The position numbers and the translations under genes were made by a program. Under the pieces are notes generated by a model. It had not been told where the DNA came from, did no database searches, and was given only the letters and a program-made list of their open reading frames with translations. Shown piece after piece: positions 1-5,411 of a stretch of 7,127 bases of DNA. Position 1 is the stretch's first letter; every line of letters starts with the position of its first letter. This DNA is from Candidatus Scatousia excrementipullorum. Lineage in GTDB: Bacteria; Cyanobacteriota; Vampirovibrionia; Gastranaerophilales; Gastranaerophilaceae. The stretch spans positions 1-7,127 of the forward strand of contig JADIND010000022.1 of assembly GCA_017694215.1 (NCBI GenBank), given 5' to 3'.

Positions 1-565
1 ATAATGCATCAACCCAGTTTTCAACGACTTTGGATTCTTTGTTAAGAGTTTCAGAGATATAGCCGTCGAGAATTGTTGAGGCATTTTTAAGATTGGATTT
101 GATAAGTCTTACGTTCGGATTTTCTTTTGAAACCTGTGCCTGAATAAGGCTCAAATAACCGTTAACTTCTTCTTTCAGGTTATCCGGAGTACCGATTGCG
201 ATGGCTGTATTGTTAAAATCTTTCAGGATTTGGGCAATGTTAATGCTTGAGCTGCGGGTCTGTGTATAAGACTGTGCCTGATTTACCGGTGCGGATTGCG
301 TTCCGTATTGAGGAGCGGCAGTGCGTGTTTGAGATTGTGCATACATCTGCTGCCATTGTTCAGGCTTAATTTCTTTATATTTCGGGGATTCCTGCTCAAT
401 ATAATTAAGACCGCGGCTGCGGGAATTTTGACCGCCTGTCTGTTCTTCCCGTTCTGTTTGGGCAGGTGATTTCGAGGCGTCTTCATCCTGTCGGTGTCTT
501 ACTGGATTTCTGCCGTCTTTATTGATATATGGACGTTGATAAATGTTGCTTAAATTCAACCCCAT
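1..565 (-). CDS. Hypothetical protein, N-terminal 188 codons (C-terminus outside window)
   Basis: An open frame runs from ATG at 565-563 off the left edge of the window without a stop; I do not recognise the family. The protein begins MGLNLSNIYQRPYINKDGR. Residues about 15-105 are polar and low in hydrophobics, rich in Gln, Ser, Glu and Arg (for example EREEQTGGQNSRSRG), and look disordered. From about residue 108 (SINIAQILKDFNNTAIAIG) the sequence becomes helical and amphipathic, with NLKEEVNGYLSLIQAQVSKE and NLKNASTILDGYISETLNKE resembling helical-repeat segments. No signal peptide or membrane segment is visible. The start is supported by an in-frame stop 13 codons upstream with no other ATG, GTG or TTG between. 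The nearest purine-rich site (GTGAGG) is about 14 bases away, which is long, so the start is only fairly secure. It lies 133 bases downstream of the rlhA-like gene on the same strand. Confidence 0.75.
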   Translation of the reverse strand, partial: MGLNLSNIYQRPYINKDGRNPVRHRQDEDASKSPAQTEREEQTGGQNSRSRGLNYIEQESPKYKEIKPEQWQQMYAQSQTRTAAPQYGTQSAPVNQAQSYTQTRSSSINIAQILKDFNNTAIAIGTPDNLKEEVNGYLSLIQAQVSKENPNVRLIKSNLKNASTILDGYISETLNKESKVVENWVDAL

Positions 566-672
566 CCGGTTTTTTGATACCTCACTATCCGCTTTTTCTA
601 CATTACTCTACGTTACTACTATAGCTTAAATCGTTCTTGTACGGCTCATACTTTCGTATGAAATCTGCATGA

Positions 673-702
673 ATTATTTAAGTATATTTTTAACAAAGTC
701 AA
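673..702 (-). promoter_or_regulatory. Candidate promoter for the gene at 565-1
   Basis: Reading the minus strand, TTGACT (702-697) is followed after 18 bases by AATAAT (678-673), each 5 of 6 to the sigma-70 consensus. Transcription would begin near 666, giving a leader of about 100 bases. The -35 box overlaps the stop codon of the upstream rlhA-like gene. In such AT-rich sequence this match could be accidental, and read-through from the upstream operon is an alternative because I see no terminator between the genes. Confidence 0.35.
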
Positions 703-2459
703 TCATGAAAAATCATCATCATGCAATTTTTGCAGTCAAATTTTAACGGATATTTTTTGCCTTTTTCATCAATGAGGAATAATTTTTTCGGAGATTTGCA
801 CATATCAAATGCATATTTGAGGCAGTGTTTGGTCTGCATAAGACATTTGCCGCGGAAATCTTTTGTGCTTTCAAGGGAGTTTTCACATACTTTTGAATGG
901 CAGCGGTTGTAAAATTTTTTCGCCTGACAGTTATGGATATTTGCTCTGTAATCAACTTCGTGAAGCGGGAAGTCTGTGTATTTCAGCGGTTTTTGTAATT
1001 CTTTCGGGTAATTTTTTAGCCTTTCCTTCATTAATTTGTCGAAAATATCACGGCGGATTTCGTTTATTTTAGAAACCGGCAGAAACGGAAGATTACTTTT
1101 CACGTTAATCGAATTCACGTAAAAATCGCTTTCACCGGTTTTTTGAAGCTGCGAGAGAAATATTTCTTTCATTTTATCGGGATTTTTCGGCGGTTCTATA
1201 TTCGGAATTTCAACTCCGACGGAATTTCCGTCCTCATCTGTCACATAGAGCATATTATTTTCAAAAACAAAATTAACAGCGATACGGCGTTTTGTTTTTG
1301 AATTTTTCAGGAGTTTTTCAAATTCGACGTCCTGATTCCGGTAAATAACGGTGCCGGCTTTGAGGTTAATTTTTTTATTCGGGAAAATCTTTTTGCCCTC
1401 AATCCTGTTTACTAGACAACCATCCTGAATCCCGTTTTCAATCCAGCAAAGCCCGTCCTGCAAAGAAACATTTGCATTCAGCACGAAGAAATCTTTTCCG
1501 GTCTTTTCTACTTTGCCGAGTCTTTCGCCGGTTGATTTCGGAGAGTCAAAATTAAAACATTTTTTTCTGCCGTCAAGAAAATAGTCGGTAAATCCGCGGT
1601 TAAATGTTCTGTGTAAATCAGGTTCAAAATCGAGAAAAATTTTGCCGGAAGATGTTTTTGCCGCAAATTTTTCGATTTCTTTTGTGTAAAATGCAACTAC
1701 ATTTTTTACGTAATTTATATCTTTAAGCCTGCCTTCAATTTTGAAAGATTTTATGCCGGCATTAATCAATTTTTCAAGATGTTTTGAGGCGTTGAAATCT
1801 TTCAGATTCAAAAGGTATTTGTCTTTTGCAATAAAATTCCCCCTGTCGTCAACAAGCGAGTATTTTTTTCTGCAGGGCTGAGCACATTCTCCCCTGTTTG
1901 CGGAGCGTCCGCCTATTGAATAACTCAAATAACACTGACCGCTGTATGATACACATAAAGCTCCGTGAATAAATGTTTCAACCTCACAGGATACATTTTT
2001 GCAAATATTTTCAATTTCCGAAATAGAGAGTTCTCTTGCAAGAATAATTCTCGACACACCTATTTTGTCAAAAAACATTGCTTTTTCTAAAGTTCTGTTA
2101 TCGCATTGCGTACTCATATGCAGAGAAATCGGAGGGAGTTTTCCCTCTGATGCCATTTCCAGAATTCCCGTATCCTGAACAATTATTGCGTCAACCCCGA
2201 TTGAATAAAGTTTTTTTATAAGTTCAACCGCTTTTTCAATCTCATCATCAGTCAGAATTGTATTAATCGTAACATGAACGCGGGCGTAGAATTTGTGTGC
2301 GTAATCAACAACATCTTTAATATCATCAAGACTGTTCGGTACGGCACGTCTTGCCCCGAAATCCGATGCTCCGATATAAACGGCATCAGCTCCGCAGTTA
2401 ATTGCGGCTATGGCTGTTTCTTTATCTTTTGCCGGTGCAAGCAGTTCAACTCTTTTCAT
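699..2459 (-). CDS. rlhA: U32 family protein, RlhA-type 23S rRNA cytidine hydroxylase
   Basis: A 586-residue cytoplasmic protein. In E. coli, RlhA (YdcP, about 650 residues) hydroxylates C2501 of 23S rRNA; U32 relatives act in tRNA (TrhP) and ubiquinone (UbiU/V) hydroxylation and several bind a 4Fe-4S cluster. Seen here: the N-terminal barrel start VELLAPAKD; the U32 signature ETFIHGALCVSYSGQC at residues 161-176; Cys169, Cys176, Cys192 and Cys196 as likely cluster ligands; FKIEGRLK at 239-246; the FNRGFT motif near 286-291; and a DUF3656-like segment at about 436-480 (LQKTGESDFYV, FLPVSKINEIRR). The C-terminal tail carries TKHC-x7-C and FDCKNC (Cys546, 554, 576, 579), which I recall as the conserved RlhA tail. 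That tail and the DUF3656 segment favour RlhA over TrhP. The ATG at 2459 has an AAGAGA ribosome binding site inside the end of the upstream gene, 4 bases away, implying co-transcription and coupling. The U32 family is certain; the exact substrate is inferred. Confidence 0.85.
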   Translation of the reverse strand: MKRVELLAPAKDKETAIAAINCGADAVYIGASDFGARRAVPNSLDDIKDVVDYAHKFYARVHVTINTILTDDEIEKAVELIKKLYSIGVDAIIVQDTGILEMASEGKLPPISLHMSTQCDNRTLEKAMFFDKIGVSRIILARELSISEIENICKNVSCEVETFIHGALCVSYSGQCYLSYSIGGRSANRGECAQPCRKKYSLVDDRGNFIAKDKYLLNLKDFNASKHLEKLINAGIKSFKIEGRLKDINYVKNVVAFYTKEIEKFAAKTSSGKIFLDFEPDLHRTFNRGFTDYFLDGRKKCFNFDSPKSTGERLGKVEKTGKDFFVLNANVSLQDGLCWIENGIQDGCLVNRIEGKKIFPNKKINLKAGTVIYRNQDVEFEKLLKNSKTKRRIAVNFVFENNMLYVTDEDGNSVGVEIPNIEPPKNPDKMKEIFLSQLQKTGESDFYVNSINVKSNLPFLPVSKINEIRRDIFDKLMKERLKNYPKELQKPLKYTDFPLHEVDYRANIHNCQAKKFYNRCHSKVCENSLESTKDFRGKCLMQTKHCLKYAFDMCKSPKKLFLIDEKGKKYPLKFDCKNCMMMIFHD

Positions 2460-2463
2460 AAAG

Positions 2464-3117
2464 TTATCTCTTCATTGTTTTGCTGATTTTTGAATGAATT
2501 TTGCTTGCTCTGCTCAAATATTCCGTCAATCGTTCGTAATTTTTAATTGTTTCACCGTACGGAACTTTTATCTTAATCAGTTCATCGACATTGGAATTCA
2601 AATCTTGCAAAGCTTCCAGCGAATCACTTAACTGTACGAGTTCGTGAACTTTTTTAGAAACTCTTGCAAGAAAATATCTCTGCACAAAACGTTTCATCTT
2701 GCCAAGGAACGGAATTTTTTTAGCACTGCTCTGTGAGGGATATTTTGAGTTTAAATCTCTTGTTGCAAAACGACGTTTAAATTCCCGAAGTTCACTTTCC
2801 AGACGTTGTTTTTTTGCTCTGCATGTAAATAAAATCTGCTGGTCGCCCGAAATTTCAGCGGAATTAATCTTTTTATTAATTTCAACAAGCTGTTCTTCCC
2901 GGTCTTTAATTAAATATTCCAGTTTCAGGGTCTGTGTATGAGCATCAATTTCTTTGCCGCTGTCAAGAATATTTGTATCCAGTTCATTTAGCCTGCGGAC
3001 AGGTGATACCGCCTGAATCTCAGACAACGCTGCAGCCTGATGACGGGTCAAAAACCAGTGGTTTTGCGAGCCGCTTAGATTACTGAAAATATTTTTTGCT
3101 CCGTTTTCTTTTTCCAT
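2464..3117 (-). CDS. Hypothetical coiled-coil protein, first gene of the rlhA operon
   Basis: A 217-residue protein of unrecognised family. Residues 1-60 are polar with a short aromatic patch (NHWFLTRHQAAALSEIQ). Residues about 63-117 are highly charged and heptad-like (LEYLIKDREEQLVEINKKI, then QRLESELREFKRRF), so a coiled coil is likely. Residues 133-156 form a basic, partly hydrophobic stretch (KKIPFLGKMKRF, QRYFLARVSKK) that might touch nucleic acid or a membrane surface. Residues 156-217 look helical again and end in a basic tail. There is no signal peptide or true membrane span, and only one Cys. The ATG at 3117 is the first in frame; a weak AAGTG lies just before it. The TAA stop is 4 bases before the start of the U32 gene, whose ribosome binding site it contains, so the two are co-expressed. 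A role linked to ribosomes or rRNA would be guilt by association only. Confidence 0.8.
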   Translation of the reverse strand: MEKENGAKNIFSNLSGSQNHWFLTRHQAAALSEIQAVSPVRRLNELDTNILDSGKEIDAHTQTLKLEYLIKDREEQLVEINKKINSAEISGDQQILFTCRAKKQRLESELREFKRRFATRDLNSKYPSQSSAKKIPFLGKMKRFVQRYFLARVSKKVHELVQLSDSLEALQDLNSNVDELIKIKVPYGETIKNYERLTEYLSRASKIHSKISKTMKR

Positions 3118-3130
3118 ACACTTATATTAA

Positions 3131-3159
3131 AGTATAAACAAAAAATTTTTGAACGGCAA
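3131..3159 (-). promoter_or_regulatory. Candidate promoter for the coiled-coil/rlhA operon
   Basis: On the minus strand TTGCCG (3159-3154; 4 of 6 to the -35 consensus) and TATACT (3136-3131; 5 of 6 to the -10 consensus) are separated by an ideal 17 bases. Only 13 bases separate the -10 box from the ATG at 3117, so transcription would start near 3124 and leave a leader of about 7 bases. The site sits just beyond the HU terminator, where a new operon would need its own promoter. Confidence 0.5.
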
Positions 3160-3191
3160 AATTTAAAAAAATAATGATTTGTTTTACGCAT

Positions 3192-3223
3192 AAAAAAGCC
3201 GTAAGAATTATTCTTACGGCTTT
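3192..3223 (-). terminator. Rho-independent terminator of the HU gene
   Basis: A perfect 13-bp stem (arms 3195-3207 and 3211-3223, core GCCGTAAGAA / TTCTTACGGC) closes a 3-base loop. On the minus strand it is followed immediately by a run of six T (complement of 3192-3197, partly shared with the stem base). It lies about 19 bases after the HU stop codon, the classical position, and separates HU from the downstream coiled-coil/rlhA operon. Confidence 0.93.
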
Positions 3224-3241
3224 CATATTTGTTTTTTAAAA

Positions 3242-3514
3242 CTATTTTACAAGGTCTTTGAATTTTTTACCTGCTGAAAATGCCGGAACTGTTTTTGCAG
3301 CAATTTTCAATACAGCACCTGTTTGAGGGTTGCGGCCTGTTCTTGCAGCTCTTTTACGTGCTTCAAATGTTCCGAAACCTACTAATGTAACTTTTTTACC
3401 TTTTGCAACAGTTTTTTCAATAGTTTCCAATACAGCTGCAACTACGTCAGCAGTAGCTTTTTGAGAAACTTTTGCTTTTTTTGATACTTCTTTTACTAAT
3501 TCTTCTTTGTTCAT
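3242..3514 (-). CDS. hup: HU family DNA-binding protein
   Basis: A 90-residue protein, exactly the usual HU length, from ATG at 3514 to TAA. HU dimers bind and bend DNA with little sequence specificity, compact the nucleoid and help replication, repair and transcription. The N-terminal helices MNKEELVKEVSKKAKVSQKA and TADVVAAVLETIEKTVAKG are followed by the strand segment KVTLVGFGTFEARKRAARTG. The DNA-intercalating arm carries GRNPQTG at 60-66, with Pro63 in the canonical place, and the C-terminal AFSAGKKFKDLV is typical. A longer reading from an upstream ATG at 3565 would add 17 residues, but GGAGG at 3525-3521 sits 6 bases before the 3514 start and the extension has no place in the family. 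It is monocistronic, with its own promoter and terminator. IHF is unlikely, as nothing here departs from HU. Confidence 0.97.
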   Translation of the reverse strand: MNKEELVKEVSKKAKVSQKATADVVAAVLETIEKTVAKGKKVTLVGFGTFEARKRAARTGRNPQTGAVLKIAAKTVPAFSAGKKFKDLVK

Positions 3515-3520
3515 TGTGAA

Positions 3521-3525
3521 CCTCC
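3521..3525 (-). promoter_or_regulatory. Strong ribosome binding site that fixes the HU start
   Basis: GGAGG on the minus strand lies 6 bases before ATG 3514, at optimal spacing. It rules out the longer in-frame start at 3565 and indicates strong translation, as expected for an abundant nucleoid protein. Confidence 0.9.
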
Positions 3526-3588
3526 TTTTTTCCTTACAAGCAACGCCAGAAACCATTTTCCGCATGCTCTCTTCTCTTCGACAAAATT

Positions 3589-3616
3589 ATTATAACACTT
3601 TATTTGTTTTTGACAA
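3589..3616 (-). promoter_or_regulatory. Sigma-70-type promoter of the HU gene
   Basis: The minus strand shows TTGTCA (3616-3611; 5 of 6) and a perfect TATAAT (3594-3589) 16 bases apart. Transcription would start near 3582 and give a leader of about 68 bases ending in the strong ribosome binding site. This is the best promoter match in the window. The 404-base divergent gap to the HTH gene (3515-3918) holds this promoter, the operator-like repeat and a second promoter on the plus strand. Bases 3617-3828 hold nothing else I can support. Confidence 0.8.
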
Positions 3617-3828
3617 GAGGGTTTTAGGGATTTTTTGTAACTTTTTTTAAGATATATAAGGATTATGGTTCTTTTGATTGGTAAAAAACTTGTTATATCA
3701 GGCTTTTTAGACAAAATATGTCTGAATATAAAAATCCGGCAAAATCCTGTCTTTTGCAGCAATGCCCGTTTTTTTGGAAAAAAATACCGCCCGGTATAAT
3801 TAATTAACAGGCGGAGTTGGAATTAAGA

Positions 3829-3855
3829 ATTGTAACTAATTTATTCCGTTACAAT
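3829..3855. promoter_or_regulatory. Inverted repeat, candidate operator of the small HTH gene
   Basis: ATTGTAAC (3829-3836) and GTTACAAT (3848-3855) form a perfect 8+8 bp dyad with an 11-base spacer, 27 bp in all. The right arm coincides with the predicted -35 box of the HTH gene promoter, so a dimer bound here would block RNA polymerase. Cro/C1-type regulators commonly autoregulate through such sites. A dyad of this length is not by itself statistically rare in 7 kb; its position is what makes it a candidate. Confidence 0.45.
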
Positions 3856-3875
3856 GATATATTATTCTATATAAT
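3848..3875 (+). promoter_or_regulatory. Candidate promoter of the small HTH gene
   Basis: GTTACA (3848-3853; 4 of 6 to -35 consensus) and a perfect TATAAT (3870-3875) are 16 bases apart. The start would fall near 3882, leaving a leader of about 37 bases before ATG 3919. The -35 box is embedded in the right arm of the inverted repeat. Confidence 0.5.
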
Positions 3876-3918
3876 GAAAAATGTCAACTTATACCAGAAT
3901 ATTTTGTAAAATTTGTTT

Positions 3919-4122
3919 ATGATTAAAAATAATGTTTCAACAATTATAGGAAGCAGAAGACTGTCTGTAGCGGAAACGGCAAGACTTGCAAACTTGAAAT
4001 ATAATACGGTTGACGATTTGTATAATGATAAAACCAAAGGCGTAAAATTTGAGACATTAAACAAACTTTGCTGGGCTCTGGATTGCAGTCCGAATGATTT
4101 ATTTGTTTATATCCCCGATTAA
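3919..4122 (+). CDS. Small Cro/C1-type (XRE) helix-turn-helix regulator
   Basis: A 67-residue stand-alone DNA-binding domain with no effector domain, resembling the HTH_26 type of Cro/C1 proteins such as YozG. The first helix (VSTIIGSRRL) is followed by the helix-turn-helix, with SVAETARLA at about 16-24 and the recognition helix KYNTVDDLYND at 27-37. The closing helices ETLNKLCWALDCSPNDLFVY match the family pattern in which a Leu-rich helix is followed by C-x-P-x-D-L-F. ATG 3919 is preferred; a TTG at 3913 would add two residues. Neither has a clear ribosome binding site, so initiation is probably weak. The gene diverges from HU and lies 212 bases before the acyltransferase. An inverted repeat over its promoter suggests autoregulation (inferred). 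Its targets are unknown, and it carries no phage or toxin-antitoxin partner in this window. Confidence 0.88.
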   Translation: MIKNNVSTIIGSRRLSVAETARLANLKYNTVDDLYNDKTKGVKFETLNKLCWALDCSPNDLFVYIPD

Positions 4123-4296
4123 CCTGTCTGCAGTATTGGCGGTAATAATGATTTGTTAAATAAAAAAGATAGGTTTATTTATGCCTGAGCTTACGTTTGT
4201 AAGATATAACCGAATACTCTGCTATGACTGATTTTTCCCGGATATTAACTCCCTTAACCGTCCGATTTGTTTATGTACGGATTTTGTTTTTTTGTG

Positions 4297-4302
4297 TATA
4301 AT
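4297..4302 (+). promoter_or_regulatory. Candidate -10 box for the acyltransferase gene
   Basis: A perfect TATAAT lies 32 bases before ATG 4335 in a T-rich tract. No convincing -35 box is found 15-19 bases upstream, so this may be a weak or activator-dependent promoter. The rest of the gap 4123-4334 holds no recognisable gene, only weak hairpins. Confidence 0.35.
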
Positions 4303-4334
4303 TATTACGGTTGACAGTCAGATGGGTTAGAGAT

Positions 4335-5411
4335 ATGTTTTCGGAAAAAATTAATCTTTTAAAAGCTTTCGCAATATTGCTCGTTGTATCAGGTCATCTT
4401 GAGTTTTCCATACTGGGGATGTTCCCACCTTATTCTTTTCAGCTTGCTTTATTCTTCTTTATTTCCGGTATGCTTTTCAAAGAAAAATACCTCAACGATA
4501 CAGTGACATTTGTTAAACGACGATTAAAAAGTTTAATTTTACCATACTTTCTCTATGAAATTTTTTATGTTATCGTAACCTATTTGATATTTCATTTCAC
4601 AGGAAAATGGTGGGGTGAACCTGTCACGTGGAAAAATTTCTTTATTACGCCGTTTTTGAACGGACATCAGCTTGAATTGTCCTGTCCGTTATGGTTTGTA
4701 CCGCAGTTGTTTATTACTATGACGTCATTTTTATTCTTTATGAAATTTTTGTTCAGAGTGACACAGAATAAGTTTGTACATCTTGCAATATTTCTGGTTT
4801 TCGGATTTTTGACAATTCCGGTTATAAAAAGCGTTCCGCATACCTCTATAAATCTTCTTGTTTTCAGAACGCTATATTCAATGTTTTTTGTTTATCTCGG
4901 ATATTTTTTCATGCACCACATCAAGGACAAACACGACATTTTCACCCCGAAATGGCTCGGTGCAATCCTTGTTTTCCAATCACTTTTGTGGCTGTATAAC
5001 AGGGATTACGACCCGACACACGGCATAGGTTTGAGTTATGTGCTTGTCTGGGCAAGATTTGACGATCAGATTATTGTACCTGTTCTGACTTCTCTCACAG
5101 GTATCTGGGCAAGTTTATACACCATAAATATTGTATATCCGTATTTTAAAGATATAAAATTTCTGAAATATATGGGCGAAACAACATTCCATATCATGGC
5201 AAACCATCTGCTCGTAATGTATTTGATTACGGCTGTATTCCTTAAAATCAACGGAATCCCGATGGCGGAGAGGGCTCTGCATAATATCTACTGGATTTAC
5301 AATCCGGTGCAGACAACATTCCTGTATTTTGTGCTTACAATGGTAATTACAACTTACGCAGGAGTTTTGCAAAAATACATAAAGGCTAAATTATTTTCAG
5401 CCAAACAGTAG
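4335..5411 (+). CDS. Membrane acyltransferase, acyltransferase 3 family
   Basis: A 358-residue multi-spanning inner-membrane protein. Family members transfer acyl groups, often acetyl, to sugars of O-antigen, exopolysaccharide or other envelope glycans. The start NLLKAFAILLVVSGH places His21 at the end of the first membrane helix, the family's conserved catalytic-region His. FFFISGMLF (40-48) and FVKRRLKSLILPY (59-71) match the next helix and the basic RxxR-like loop. PLWFVPQLF (118-126) is typical of the fucose 4-O-acetyltransferase-like branch (COG3594), and GETTFHIMANHLLVMYLI marks the late conserved His segment. About ten hydrophobic helices are visible. ATG 4335 is chosen because the family starts a few residues before the first helix; an in-frame TTG at 4311 adds 8 residues without support. 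The acceptor sugar cannot be inferred, as no glycan gene cluster is adjacent. Its last 26 bases overlap the convergent GH13 gene. Confidence 0.88.
   Translation: MFSEKINLLKAFAILLVVSGHLEFSILGMFPPYSFQLALFFFISGMLFKEKYLNDTVTFVKRRLKSLILPYFLYEIFYVIVTYLIFHFTGKWWGEPVTWKNFFITPFLNGHQLELSCPLWFVPQLFITMTSFLFFMKFLFRVTQNKFVHLAIFLVFGFLTIPVIKSVPHTSINLLVFRTLYSMFFVYLGYFFMHHIKDKHDIFTPKWLGAILVFQSLLWLYNRDYDPTHGIGLSYVLVWARFDDQIIVPVLTSLTGIWASLYTINIVYPYFKDIKFLKYMGETTFHIMANHLLVMYLITAVFLKINGIPMAERALHNIYWIYNPVQTTFLYFVLTMVITTYAGVLQKYIKAKLFSAKQ

Noticed and set aside
646..661. Inverted repeat TCATAC-TTTC-GTATGA in the gap after the rlhA-like gene
   Set aside because: Only 6 bp, low GC and no following T-run on the minus strand, so not a convincing terminator.
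699..900. Cysteine-rich tail of the U32 protein as a possible novel domain
   Set aside because: The TKHC...C and FDCKNC pattern is what I recall from the C-terminus of E. coli RlhA, so it is a family feature.
3511..3762. An 83-codon minus-strand frame running into the HU start region
   Set aside because: It spans the HU promoter and ribosome binding site in another frame, lacks its own signals and has no protein-like composition.
3665..3799. A 44-codon plus-strand frame in the HU-HTH gap with AAGGA just before ATG 3665
   Set aside because: The AAGGA is only 2 bases from the ATG, there is no convincing promoter, and the translation (MVLLIGKKLVISGF...) shows no recognisable domain or membrane helix. 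Most likely chance, though a small peptide cannot be excluded.
3787..3814. CCGCC and GGCGG arms flanking an AT-rich 18-base stretch that includes TATAAT
   Set aside because: Five-base arms with a long loop are common by chance, and no gene start or T-run follows.
3867..4064. A 65-codon hydrophobic minus-strand frame opposite the HTH gene
   Set aside because: It is a reverse-strand shadow of the HTH coding region, which has clear family motifs.
4258..4297. CCGT/ACGG arms followed by a T-rich tract between the HTH and acyltransferase genes
   Set aside because: Only 4 pairs plus a mismatch and a 15-base loop; too weak to call a terminator, although termination of the HTH transcript here is possible.
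4311..4339. Perfect TTGACA with TATGTT 17 bases downstream
   Set aside because: The -10 would cover the preferred ATG of the acyltransferase, so a transcript would start inside the conserved first helix region; TTGACA also lies downstream of the better TATAAT.
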